A DNA stretch of 64,000 nucleotides from Candidatus Bathyarchaeota archaeon (GTDB lineage: Archaea > Thermoproteota > Bathyarchaeia > Bathyarchaeales > Bathycorpusculaceae): contig JAOAIX010000006.1 in assembly GCA_026414485.1 (NCBI GenBank), positions 35,817 to 99,816 of the forward strand, read 5' to 3'. Both the position numbers and the translations under genes were made by a program. This document shows, piece by piece, positions 1 through 8,492 of the stretch. The notes under the pieces were generated by a model. That model was given only the letters and a program-made list of their open reading frames with translations, was not told the DNA's origin and made no database searches. How positions within the stretch are numbered: the first letter of the stretch is position 1; each line of letters opens with the position of its first letter.

Positions 1-343
1 GCATATCAGCAGGAAGTGTAACGCATAACTCTGCATCTATCGCTTTCAGACCAGTATAGATAGCTATTAGTGGTCCACCTAAACGATCAATTTTTTCATC
101 AACAACTACTTTGATGTTTTCTATGCTGTTTTCCGATAGAATTTTCACATATTGTGTCTTGCGTGCTTCATCATTAACACATACCACAACATCATCAACA
201 ACTTTGCCCAAGTTTCTTAGTACATGAATAACTAACGGTTTCTCTGCAAGCTTTGCAAGGGCTTTATCTTGCCACTCTTCATTTTTTTCCTGAAATCGTT
301 CTGCTCTCCCCCCCGCAAGTACAATTCCCGCCCGTTTAATCAT
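1..343 (-). CDS. mobA: MobA-like molybdenum cofactor guanylyltransferase (partial)
   Basis: Reading the minus strand from the ATG at 343 gives an open frame of about 114 residues running off the left edge. It starts MIKRAGIVLAGGRAERF, the nucleotide-binding signature (LAGGxxxRF) of the MobA/NTP-transferase fold, and later has the segment RLGGPLIAIYTGL followed by CVTLPADM, matching the GPLxGI and PCDxP-type motifs of this family. MobA attaches GMP to molybdopterin, making the bis-guanine-dinucleotide cofactor used by formate dehydrogenases and by formylmethanofuran dehydrogenase, which fits fdhD and fwdBD next door. Seen: motif and frame. Inferred: MobA rather than another small nucleotidyltransferase. 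The C-terminus is missing. Confidence 0.75.
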   Translation of the reverse strand, partial: MIKRAGIVLAGGRAERFQEKNEEWQDKALAKLAEKPLVIHVLRNLGKVVDDVVVCVNDEARKTQYVKILSENSIENIKVVVDEKIDRLGGPLIAIYTGLKAIDAELCVTLPADM

Positions 344-513
344 GTAACGTGTGCCCTCACAATAATTGACTTTTCAAAGTTACTGATGAGTTTTCACTTA
401 ACTTATTTTGGATTTCCGTTAAATATTCTAAAGAGTGCATCTCACAACAGTTAATATCATACATCTGCCTTTGAAATATAAAAGGTAAAAACAAAAATAG
501 CGGGCACTTACCA

Positions 514-1302
514 TTGTCTAGACAAGTCAAAATTAAAAAACTCAGCTTGTTTACAGGTAAAACAGAAGATACCACTGATTATGTCGCTGAAGAAAAACCT
601 CTGCATTTGTTTGTGAACACTACCTTTTGGGCAACAATTCTCTGCTCTCCAACATCTCTCAGGGAACTAGCAGTAGGCCACCTGCTCTCCGAGGGAGTAC
701 TTAAATCAACTCAAGAAGTTACAGATGTAATTCTTAAAGAGGCAGATGGTATTTGCTACGTTAAACTGAAACCAACTGTTGAGGTGGCGGATCGAGTGCG
801 ACTCTCTAGGCTTCACACTCGTGTAATTCCTTCAGCATGTGGTAGTGGCTCTCCTTACCAATTTACCGGAAGAACCCCAAAAGTCGACTCACCTCTTATT
901 GTTAGCGCCCAAATAATTTTCAATAGTGTTAATCAGTTGAACTTCAGAGCTGAAGGTTTCAGGCAAACAGGTGGTCTTCACGTCGCAGCGATCTATAAAG
1001 CTGATGGTTCAATGATTGCGTTAGCTGAGGACGTCGGCAGGCACAACGCAGTTGATAAAGTCATTGGTATGGTAGCCCTTAAGCAGGGTAATTTTAGTGA
1101 ATATTTTTTAGCTTTAAGCGGACGTATATCAGGGGATGTAGTTTTTAAGGCCGCAAAAGTGGGGTTGCCAATAGTGGCTTCTTTGTCAGCAGCGCTTTCT
1201 TCAGGAATTGATATGGCTGAAACAACCAACTTGACATTGGTTGGATTTGTACGAGGAAAACGAATGAACATTTACTCAGCTCCAGAGAGAATAACTGTTT
1301 AG
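514..1302 (+). CDS. fdhD: FdhD-like sulfurtransferase for Mo/W-pterin enzymes
   Basis: A 262-residue protein from a TTG start. FdhD transfers sulfur from a cysteine desulfurase to the Mo/W-bisPGD cofactor of formate dehydrogenase-type enzymes. Family blocks are clear: ELAVGHLLSEG near residue 52, TGGLHVAAI, DVGRHNAVDKVIG, and a C-terminal SGRISGDVVFKAA block. The usual CxxC active-site motif appears here as a single cysteine (Cys109 in ACGSGS), so the second Cys of the bacterial pair is absent. It is divergent from the mobA fragment and lies about 1.8 kb before fwdD/fwdB, whose product needs a sulfurated pterin cofactor; no formate dehydrogenase gene is visible in the window. Confidence 0.9.
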   Translation: MSRQVKIKKLSLFTGKTEDTTDYVAEEKPLHLFVNTTFWATILCSPTSLRELAVGHLLSEGVLKSTQEVTDVILKEADGICYVKLKPTVEVADRVRLSRLHTRVIPSACGSGSPYQFTGRTPKVDSPLIVSAQIIFNSVNQLNFRAEGFRQTGGLHVAAIYKADGSMIALAEDVGRHNAVDKVIGMVALKQGNFSEYFLALSGRISGDVVFKAAKVGLPIVASLSAALSSGIDMAETTNLTLVGFVRGKRMNIYSAPERITV

Positions 1303-1386
1303 TTGCCCGCTTCAAACAATCAATTTGTTAAAAAAAGTTGTTTAGAATCTTCCTATGTCTTTATTCATTAAGAATTTGGCGAATGC

Positions 1387-1821
1387 TTACTCTTTGAATT
1401 TTTCTAGTACTATTGCAGGGCAGATTTTTTTAACCCCGTCTATTGCTCCAATTTTTTCAGACAAAAGTTTTGTAAGTTCTCTTCCATCTTTTGTCCAAAT
1501 TTCTGTCATTATCATATGGTCGCCCGTTGAAGTAGCAACACTTTTTATTTCTTTTACTTCGCAAAGTTTCTGAGCAACTTCAAGCAATTTTGTAGGTTCA
1601 ACATCTATGCCTACAATGGAAACACTGTTTACGCCAAACTTTGCAGGGTCTACTTGAACTGTGAATTTTTTAATTATGCCTTTTTCTTGTAGAGCTACTA
1701 CTCTTTTCCTTATTGCTGATTCACTTAACTTCAGTTTTTTGGCAACTTCATTAAAAGATTGCCTGCTGTTTTGTTCGAGCATTTGGATGATTTTTCTGTC
1801 GTAATCGTCTATGTTTGACAT
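1387..1821 (-). CDS. Lrp/AsnC-family transcriptional regulator
   Basis: A 144-residue protein of typical Lrp length. An N-terminal helix-turn-helix (IDDYDRKIIQMLEQNSRQSF, then AKKLKLSESAIRKRV) is followed by an alpha-beta RAM/AsnC effector domain (residues ~60-140). In archaea this family is a common regulator of amino acid, energy and redox genes. It is divergent from the peroxiredoxin gene, with about 110 bp between the two starts, so control of either gene or autoregulation is possible. Effector and targets cannot be told from sequence. Confidence 0.9.
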   Translation of the reverse strand: MSNIDDYDRKIIQMLEQNSRQSFNEVAKKLKLSESAIRKRVVALQEKGIIKKFTVQVDPAKFGVNSVSIVGIDVEPTKLLEVAQKLCEVKEIKSVATSTGDHMIMTEIWTKDGRELTKLLSEKIGAIDGVKKICPAIVLEKFKE

Positions 1822-1932
1822 GATTTCGTTCCCAATTCAGTACTTTTTTAAGAGTTTTTATGCTAATTTATGCCGATAAGTAAATATTAAACGACCCAAT
1901 ATAAGTTTTTTTTATTACTAAATCATAATTAA

Positions 1933-2607
1933 ATGGTGTGGAATATGGAAGAAAAATGTGAGCAAATTTTTCCTAAAATAGGTGAGACAGCTCCAGATTT
2001 TGAAGCTGTAACTACTCAAGGTACAATAAGACTTTCTGATTTTAAAGGCAAGTGGGTTATATTATTTTCTCATCCAGCTGACTTTACTCCTGTTTGCACA
2101 ACTGAGTTTGTAGCTTTCGCTAAAATAAACGACGAATTGAAAAAACGCAATGTCCAACTGATGGGTTTAAGCATCGATAGTGTCTATTCCCACATTGCTT
2201 GGTTGCGTCGAATCAAGGAAAAACTAGGTGTCGAAATTCCTTTCCCTGTGATCGGGGACATAGATATGAAAGTTGCCAAGCTTTTTGGGATGATACATGC
2301 TGGAGAAAGCACAACCGCCGCTATAAGGTGTGTTTTCTTCATAGACCAGGATATGATTCTAAGAGCTATGGTTTACTATCCCCTGAACGTTGGTCGCAAT
2401 ATGGAGGAGATTCTTCGTTTAATAATTGCTTTGCAAACAGCAGACATACACAAGGTTGCAACGCCGGCTAACTGGCGCCCAGGAGACAAAGTCATTGTCC
2501 CACCGCCAAGCACAATGGAAGCGGCTGAGAAGCGTTCAACCGAAGGATTTGAATACATTGATTGGTTCTTGTGCAAAAAAGAGTTGGCGACTCCTGATTA
2601 TGTGTAA
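1933..2607 (+). CDS. Peroxiredoxin (Prx6/archaeal type)
   Basis: A 224-residue thiol peroxidase. The peroxidatic motif PADFTPVCTTEF puts the catalytic cysteine at residue 55, and the long C-terminal arm carries Cys214 in WFLCKK, as in archaeal Prx6-type enzymes that can use a C-terminal resolving cysteine. It reduces H2O2 and organic peroxides in the cytoplasm. The start could also be the ATG four codons later (1945). A TATA-like stretch sits about 30 bp upstream. A Rieske ferredoxin gene follows after 24 bp, suggesting a two-gene redox unit that may protect the oxygen-sensitive fwd enzymes next door. Confidence 0.93.
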   Translation: MVWNMEEKCEQIFPKIGETAPDFEAVTTQGTIRLSDFKGKWVILFSHPADFTPVCTTEFVAFAKINDELKKRNVQLMGLSIDSVYSHIAWLRRIKEKLGVEIPFPVIGDIDMKVAKLFGMIHAGESTTAAIRCVFFIDQDMILRAMVYYPLNVGRNMEEILRLIIALQTADIHKVATPANWRPGDKVIVPPPSTMEAAEKRSTEGFEYIDWFLCKKELATPDYV

Positions 2608-2631
2608 TATTAACTAATCGAGGTTTCGTGT

Positions 2632-2955
2632 ATGAGTGAAGATAGTTTTATTTTGGTGTCAAACGAAAACGAATTGAAAAATGGTTCAATGAAGCTTTTC
2701 AACGTGGCCGGCAAAAACATTCTTTTGGCAAGGTTTAACGATCAAATTTACGGTATTTCAAATCGCTGTCCTCACATGGGTTGTTCTCTGGCAAATGGAA
2801 AACTCAACGCGTACATAGTCACTTGCCCATGTCACGGCTGGAGCTTTGATGTACGTACTGGTCAGAATCAACGGTCTAAGGACATAAATATTCAGGTGTA
2901 CCAGTGTAAACTTCAAGATGGAAAAATCTACGTTAACATACCGGACGTCATATGA
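2632..2955 (+). CDS. Rieske [2Fe-2S] ferredoxin
   Basis: A 107-residue single-domain Rieske protein. Cluster ligands are visible as Cys46-x-His48 and Cys65-x-x-His68 (RCPHMGC and CPCHGW), with spacing typical of Rieske ferredoxins and NirD-like subunits. There is no signal peptide or membrane anchor, so it is a soluble electron carrier. It lies 24 bp after the peroxiredoxin gene and is probably co-transcribed; a link to peroxide reduction is inference. Its partner oxidoreductase is not identifiable here. Confidence 0.93.
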   Translation: MSEDSFILVSNENELKNGSMKLFNVAGKNILLARFNDQIYGISNRCPHMGCSLANGKLNAYIVTCPCHGWSFDVRTGQNQRSKDINIQVYQCKLQDGKIYVNIPDVI

Positions 2956-3099
2956 TAAAAAAGTAATAGCCAGCAGGACAAGGGCGCAAAACAATGCTTT
3001 TTCTCTTTTTCCAAACATGCGTTAGTTGGTGTTGCATTTTGTGCTTCTCTGAACTTAATCTTAAATATTAGCACTGAAATTCTATTGGTAAGGTTGGAC

Positions 3100-3504
3100 A
3101 TGATGATGCAGCAAAAGTTGCGCGTAACTTTGATTACTGGCCGAACAATAGAACAAGGCGTAGGTAAAGAGTATGGTAAATCCTCACCTGAATATTATGA
3201 AGCCTGCTCAATGGTTTACATGGACGCAGAGGATATGAAAAAGCTGGGCATAAAAACAGGTGCTCATGTTTTGGTAAGAACCCCTCAAGGTTCGGTTGTT
3301 TTAAGAGCTGTTAAATATCCTCGTAGCGCCACGCCGGGATTAATTTATATCCCTTATGGGCCTTGGGCAAATGTGGTGGTTGACGACTCAACTACTAGTA
3401 TTGGTATGCCCACCTTCAAAGGAACGCCTGCAGAAGTTGAAGCTGCACCTGACCAACCTGTTTTGAGTATAGAGGAACTTTTGAAAAAAGAGTTTGGGAG
3501 GTAA
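3100..3504 (+). CDS. fwdD: Formylmethanofuran dehydrogenase subunit D
   Basis: About 134 residues, corresponding to the molybdopterin-dinucleotide-binding beta-barrel that in FwdBD completes the Mo/W active site. Visible family features are LITGRTIEQG near the N-terminus, the YMDAEDMKKLGIKTG segment and the IYIPYGPWAN block. An upstream in-frame TTG at 3085 is possible, but three consecutive ATGs begin at 3100, preceded by an AAGG purine tract, so 3100 is preferred. It is first in the run fwdD-fwdB-fwdA-fwdC-mch, all on the plus strand with gaps of 15 bp or less. Confidence 0.93.
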   Translation: MMMQQKLRVTLITGRTIEQGVGKEYGKSSPEYYEACSMVYMDAEDMKKLGIKTGAHVLVRTPQGSVVLRAVKYPRSATPGLIYIPYGPWANVVVDDSTTSIGMPTFKGTPAEVEAAPDQPVLSIEELLKKEFGR

Positions 3505-3510
3505 AATAAA

Positions 3511-4980
3511 TTGTCTGTTATTAACGCCGTAACCTGTCCAATATGTGGCTGCTTATGCGACGACATAGAAGTTACAGTTGTTAACAACGAAGTTGTTAAA
3601 GTAAAGAATGGTTGCGCGGTCTGTGAAGCCAAATACATGGGCTATAAAAGTGAACACAGAATCCGTCAACCTTTGGTTCGCAAAGAAGGTAAGCTTGTAC
3701 CTGTATCTATGGATGAAGCCATTCATAAAGCAGCTGAGATACTGGCAAACGCCAATTATCCCGTCTTGTACGGTTGGAGTTCAACCAACTGTGAAGCGCA
3801 ACGAGTTGGTGTTGAGCTAGCTGAGGAAGTTGGTGGTGTACTTGACAACACCGCAGTAGTCTGTCACGGGCCATCCCTTATGGGTACTCAAGAAGTTGGT
3901 ATCCCAACATCCACGTTAGGGCAGATTCGACACCGAGCTGATTTGATTATTTATTGGGGCTGTGATCCATGGAGTGCACATCCACGTCACCTCGAAAGAT
4001 ACACCACTTTCACAGAAGGTCGCTTTGAAGACAGCGAATGGAAATCTTACATAAATAAAGTCAAAGCAGTTGCAGGCAAAAAGAAGTTGCTTAGCGCACA
4101 AAGAGTAGAACCGCATAAGAAACCACATGAAACTGTTGCTGAATCCCTGATTTTCAATAAACCTCCTGAAACTCTGCAAAAAGAAGGGCGTAAACTCATA
4201 GTTGTCGATGTAAGAAAGAGCATGACTGCTGAAATGGCTGATTACTTCATTCAGGTTCAACCGGGCAAAGATTACGAACTGATGCAAGCAATCCGTGCTT
4301 TAATTAAAGATGAAGAATTAGACGTTGAACAAGTTGCAGGCGTTCCGGTTGACTACCTCCGAGAAGTTGTTGATGCCCTTATAAGCTGTAAATTTGGCGT
4401 CATATTCTTCGGCATGGGTCTCACACAATCTGCTGGAAAATTCAGAAACATAGAAGTTGCCATATCGCTTATACGGGATCTAAACTCACGAACAAAGTTT
4501 CTCATCATGCCTATGCGAGGGCACTTCAATGTCAGCGGAGCTAACATTGTCTCTGCTTGGCAAACCGGTTATGCTTTTGGTGTTGACTTTTCATTAGGTT
4601 ATCCTCGTTATAATCCTGGTGAGACAACTTCTATGGACGTTCTTCTACGTGGTGAATCTGACGCTACTCTAGTTATTGCTGCTGACCCAGGTGCTACTTT
4701 CCCAAAAAAAGCAATCCAGCACATGGTAAAACATCCTTTGATTGTAATTGATCCACACCTAAATGCGACGGCTATGTTGGGCGACGTTGTCATCCCTTCA
4801 GCTTTTGTTGGGATTGAAGTCAGCGGAACCGCCTATCGCATGGACAATGTTCCTTTGCCATTAAAGAAAGTTGTTGAACCTCCCGAAGGTATTCTTACAG
4901 ACGAGGAAATTCTTAAAAAAATTCTTGAAGAAGTCCGAATTATTAAATCAAAACGTGATGAAAAAACGGAGGCTCCCTAA
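3511..4980 (+). CDS. fwdB: Formylmethanofuran dehydrogenase subunit B (Mo/W catalytic subunit)
   Basis: A 489-residue molybdopterin oxidoreductase subunit from a TTG start. It reduces CO2 to formate, which FwdA condenses with methanofuran. The N-terminal [4Fe-4S] motif CPICGCLC (Cys9, 12, 16) and VVCHGPS, placing the metal-ligand cysteine at residue 118, match FwdB; the codon is TGT, so this is the cysteine and not the selenocysteine form. Compared with typical FwdB of about 430 residues there is an extra Lys-rich stretch at about residues 172-226, between HPRHLERYTTF and KLIVVDVRKS. The stop codon overlaps the fwdA start (TAATG). Confidence 0.95.
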   Translation: MSVINAVTCPICGCLCDDIEVTVVNNEVVKVKNGCAVCEAKYMGYKSEHRIRQPLVRKEGKLVPVSMDEAIHKAAEILANANYPVLYGWSSTNCEAQRVGVELAEEVGGVLDNTAVVCHGPSLMGTQEVGIPTSTLGQIRHRADLIIYWGCDPWSAHPRHLERYTTFTEGRFEDSEWKSYINKVKAVAGKKKLLSAQRVEPHKKPHETVAESLIFNKPPETLQKEGRKLIVVDVRKSMTAEMADYFIQVQPGKDYELMQAIRALIKDEELDVEQVAGVPVDYLREVVDALISCKFGVIFFGMGLTQSAGKFRNIEVAISLIRDLNSRTKFLIMPMRGHFNVSGANIVSAWQTGYAFGVDFSLGYPRYNPGETTSMDVLLRGESDATLVIAADPGATFPKKAIQHMVKHPLIVIDPHLNATAMLGDVVIPSAFVGIEVSGTAYRMDNVPLPLKKVVEPPEGILTDEEILKKILEEVRIIKSKRDEKTEAP

Positions 4981-6674
4981 TGACTGAAATTCTGATAAAA
5001 AATGGTTTCGTCTTTGATCCTTTAAACAAGATTAATGGCGAAAAAATGGACATTGCTATAAAGAATGGAAAAATTGTTGAAAGCGTTAACGAGCAAAAAG
5101 CCAAAAAAATTGACGCTGCTGGTTTGACGGTGATGCCTGGTGGCGTTGATATTCATACACACATAGCAGGTGGAGAAGTAAATACTGGTCGCATGATTAG
5201 ACCTGAAGATCACGTTAAAGACGTTGTAAGCAAGACTTCCATAACGCGTTCGGGTACTGGTTATTCTATTCCTTCCACGTTTGTTACTGGTTACCGCTAC
5301 GCAAAAATGGGCTACACTACTGTTATGAATCCGTCTATGGCTCCTTTAGGTGCAAAACATACACACGAAGAATTAAACGATATACCTCTTTTAGATAAAG
5401 CCACTTTTCCTTTGCTTGGAGATTGGTGGTTCGTTCTCGAACATCTTCAAAGGGGCGATTTGGAAGGTTGTGCAAGGCATGTTGCATGGATGCTGGAAAC
5501 CACAAAGGGTTACGCCATAAAAATTGTAAATCCTGGCGGTTTAGAGTCTTGGGGTTTCGGGCGTAACGTTCACAGTATAGACGATACGGTTCCCAATTTT
5601 GACATTACCCCCAGAGATATTATGTGTGGTCTCGCTAAAGTGAACAAAATGCTTAATCTACCCCACTCTATCCATTTACACACTAACAATCTTGGAATTC
5701 CAGGCAATTATGTTACTACGCTGGAAACCATGAAGGCCCTCGAAAATGTACCCACAGATGGCAGACCTACTTGTCACATCACACACTTGCAATTCAGCAG
5801 CTTCGCGGGCGACAACTGGGGCAACATGAAATCTGCCGCAGAAGAAATTTCCAAGTACATAAACAACCACAACCACATAACCTTCGATATGGGGCAAATA
5901 GTCTTTACCGATACTACAACAATGACTGCTGATGGTCCATTTGAGTTTACGCTTTACCAGTTGAGTGGGCATAAATGGGTTAACACTGATGTTGAAACTG
6001 AAACAAGTGGTGGTATCATTCCAATGCATTACAAGCGCACAAGCGCAGTTAACGCCTTACAATGGTCAATTGGGTTAGAGCTTGCATTGTTAGTCGAGGA
6101 CCCGTGGAAAGTTTTTATGACGACTGACCATCCGAATGCAGGGCCATTTTTTGCTTATCCAAAAATTATGGCATGGCTAATTAGCAAAAAAGCAAGGATG
6201 GCTACATTGGCGAAGTGCCATAAGAAAGCCCAAAAGAGAAGTCTACTTCCCTCAGTTAAACGTGAATTGAGCCTATACGAACTTGCTATAGTAACTCGTG
6301 CAGGTCAAGCAAAAGCTCTAGGCCTCAAAAACAAAGGTCACTTAGGCGTGGGTGCAGACGCGGATATAGCCATCTACGATATAAACCCTGAAAAAATTGA
6401 CGTAGCTAAAAAGTACAAAACTGCCCGCAAAGCCTTCGGTAACGCAGCCTATACAATCAAAGATGGTAAAATCGTGGTCAAAGATGGAGAAGTTGTACAG
6501 CATACTGATGGCAAAACTATGTGGCTTGATGTGAAAACTGCGGAGCAATTAAAGGTTGATGAAGAAATGAAACTCAAGTTCAAAAAGTACTGGACAGTTG
6601 AATATGAAAACTACCCTGTGTATGACCACTACGTTAAAGTTCCTGAAATAATAAGTGTGAAGGCGAGCGTTTAA
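4980..6674 (+). CDS. fwdA: Formylmethanofuran dehydrogenase subunit A (amidohydrolase)
   Basis: A 564-residue amidohydrolase-fold protein. FwdA carries the binuclear metal site that condenses formate with methanofuran. The metal-binding HxH lies at residues 59-61 (VDIHTHIAGG); further His/Asp-bearing blocks HLHTNNLG, CHITHLQF and TTDHPNAGPF match the family, as does the C-terminal GADADIAIYD beta-strand typical of amidohydrolases. Its start overlaps the fwdB stop by one base and fwdC begins one base after its stop, a tight translational arrangement. Confidence 0.96.
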   Translation: MTEILIKNGFVFDPLNKINGEKMDIAIKNGKIVESVNEQKAKKIDAAGLTVMPGGVDIHTHIAGGEVNTGRMIRPEDHVKDVVSKTSITRSGTGYSIPSTFVTGYRYAKMGYTTVMNPSMAPLGAKHTHEELNDIPLLDKATFPLLGDWWFVLEHLQRGDLEGCARHVAWMLETTKGYAIKIVNPGGLESWGFGRNVHSIDDTVPNFDITPRDIMCGLAKVNKMLNLPHSIHLHTNNLGIPGNYVTTLETMKALENVPTDGRPTCHITHLQFSSFAGDNWGNMKSAAEEISKYINNHNHITFDMGQIVFTDTTTMTADGPFEFTLYQLSGHKWVNTDVETETSGGIIPMHYKRTSAVNALQWSIGLELALLVEDPWKVFMTTDHPNAGPFFAYPKIMAWLISKKARMATLAKCHKKAQKRSLLPSVKRELSLYELAIVTRAGQAKALGLKNKGHLGVGADADIAIYDINPEKIDVAKKYKTARKAFGNAAYTIKDGKIVVKDGEVVQHTDGKTMWLDVKTAEQLKVDEEMKLKFKKYWTVEYENYPVYDHYVKVPEIISVKASV

Positions 6675-6675
6675 A

Positions 6676-7491
6676 ATGATAGTCTTAACTCCTCTCAAAA
6701 AATTTCAGTTTCCTATTCATGCTGAATGCATAAATCCTGATGTTTTTCAAGGTAAATCTGTGGAGGAAATTGCTTCTCTACAGGTGTGGGAAGGTAATAG
6801 ACAAAAGAAACTTGGGGACATTTTCAAAATTGAAGCAACTACTCATGAAACACCTAACATAACAATCAATGGTGATGTGAGTGAGGTTCGCCGTATAGGT
6901 CAAGGGATGAAAAATGGCGAAATCGTAATTAACGGTGATGCAGGTATGCACACAGGCGAAAAAATGGCGGGTGGCAAAATTACTATAAACGGTAATGCAG
7001 GTGGTTGGACAGGTAGCTCGATGAAAAAAGGTCTAATTGAAATTCATGGCAACGCAAGCGACTATTTGGCTTCGCCTTATCGTGGAAGTACAGAAGGTAT
7101 GCGCGGCGGCAAAATTGTCGTCGATGGAAACGTGGGTAGTGATTCAGGCTCCCACCTGCGTGGTGGGCTAATCAAAATTAAAGGTAGCGCCGGTCCTTTT
7201 CTTGGTTTTCATATGAGTGATGGAACTATCCATGTAGAAAAGAACGCAGCAAGCCGGCTTGGAGCAAACATGACTGGCGGCAAAATCGTAGTTTCAGGAA
7301 GTGTAGATGAACTCATGCCTACTTTCACTATAGACAGCATAAAGCCAAAAGTAAAAATTGACGACACTGAAACAGCGCAGGGTCCATTTTACGTTTTTTT
7401 GGGGGATTTAGCAGAGAAAGGCAACGGCAAACTCTTCATATCAAAAGCCAATAATGCCCAACTTGGGCCAATATACGAAAAGTATCTATAA
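6676..7491 (+). CDS. fwdC: Formylmethanofuran dehydrogenase subunit C
   Basis: A 271-residue protein made of repeated GxxxxxGxxG turns (for example GGKITINGNAGGWTG and GGKIVVDGNVGSDSG), the right-handed beta-helix shared by FwdC and the C-terminal domain of glutamate synthase. In the Fwd complex it is a scaffold beside FwdA. Length fits the family. No fwdE, fwdF or fwdG genes follow; mch comes next after 14 bp, so the polyferredoxin partners must be elsewhere or replaced. Confidence 0.95.
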   Translation: MIVLTPLKKFQFPIHAECINPDVFQGKSVEEIASLQVWEGNRQKKLGDIFKIEATTHETPNITINGDVSEVRRIGQGMKNGEIVINGDAGMHTGEKMAGGKITINGNAGGWTGSSMKKGLIEIHGNASDYLASPYRGSTEGMRGGKIVVDGNVGSDSGSHLRGGLIKIKGSAGPFLGFHMSDGTIHVEKNAASRLGANMTGGKIVVSGSVDELMPTFTIDSIKPKVKIDDTETAQGPFYVFLGDLAEKGNGKLFISKANNAQLGPIYEKYL

Positions 7492-7505
7492 GGTGAACAA
7501 AGAGC

Positions 7506-8471
7506 TTGCCTAAAGTCTTAAGTGTAAACCGATTGGCACGGGCACTTTCTGAGAAATTTTTGAGCAACCCTGATTTCTACAATGTTTATTGTACAAAAAC
7601 TAGTACAGGTGCAACCATAATAGATGCAGGTGTCAAATCAAGAGGAGGCTTTCAAGCTGGGAAACTACTCACCGAACTTTGCTTGGGGGGCATAGGCAAA
7701 GTCCAATTAGACTTCAAAACTTATGGAGAGCTAACTTTTCCATCTGTAACTGTCTCTACAGACCACCCTGCGATTGCAACTTTAGGTTCACAGTTTGCTG
7801 GATGGCGTATAAAAGAGCCTGATGGCTCCATAGCCATAGGTTCAGGTCCTGCTCGGGCATTAGCGCTCAAGCCTAAAGATGTTTACGAGGAAATCGACTA
7901 CAGAGACTCATCAGACTGTGCTGTTTTAACTTTGGAGAGCAATTGCTTACCATCTGACGCTCTTATTGAAAAGGTTACAACCACTTGCAACATTAAAGCT
8001 GAAAACTTAATTGTAGTTGTAGCTCCAACCGCAAGTATTGCTGGTCTAACACAGGTAACAGGTAGAGTTGTAGAAGTGGGTATTCATAAACTGCGCACAT
8101 TAGGTTTAAGTCCAAACCTCATCAAGTACGCCTGCGGTTATGCTCCCATTCCTCCTGCAGGTAAAGACTTTGAAGTTGCTATGGCGCGAACTAATGATGC
8201 TATACTCTATGGTGGAACAGTCTATTGCACTGTTGAATACGATGACGAAACAGCGCTACAAAAAATTGTAAATCAGGCACCATCTAAAATGTCCAAAGAC
8301 TATGGTAAGCCTTTTCTGCAGATTTTCCGCGAAGCCGATCGTGACTTCTATAAAATAGACCACAACCTCTTTGCGCCTGCTATCCTCATTGTGAACAACG
8401 CAAGAACAGGTAATGTGTTTAAAGCAGGAGAAAATAATCCTACAGTTCTTGCGGAATCTTTGGGGCTTTAA
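7506..8471 (+). CDS. mch: Methenyltetrahydromethanopterin cyclohydrolase
   Basis: A 321-residue protein from a TTG start, typical Mch length. It interconverts methenyl-H4MPT and formyl-H4MPT in the C1 branch of methanogenesis or the archaeal Wood-Ljungdahl pathway. Recognisable blocks are GGFQAGKLLTELCLGG, VSTDHPAIATLGSQFAGW, GSGPARALA and the C-terminal PAILIVNNARTGNVFKAGE. It ends the fwdDBAC-mch run. Neither ftr nor mtd/mer is in the window. Confidence 0.96.
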   Translation: MPKVLSVNRLARALSEKFLSNPDFYNVYCTKTSTGATIIDAGVKSRGGFQAGKLLTELCLGGIGKVQLDFKTYGELTFPSVTVSTDHPAIATLGSQFAGWRIKEPDGSIAIGSGPARALALKPKDVYEEIDYRDSSDCAVLTLESNCLPSDALIEKVTTTCNIKAENLIVVVAPTASIAGLTQVTGRVVEVGIHKLRTLGLSPNLIKYACGYAPIPPAGKDFEVAMARTNDAILYGGTVYCTVEYDDETALQKIVNQAPSKMSKDYGKPFLQIFREADRDFYKIDHNLFAPAILIVNNARTGNVFKAGENNPTVLAESLGL

Positions 8472-8492
8472 TTCGCTTTTTTGTTTTCTTAT

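Noticed and set aside
3862..3870. Possible selenocysteine in FwdB
   Set aside because: The metal-ligand codon at residue 118 is TGT (Cys), not TGA, and the reading frame has no internal stop.
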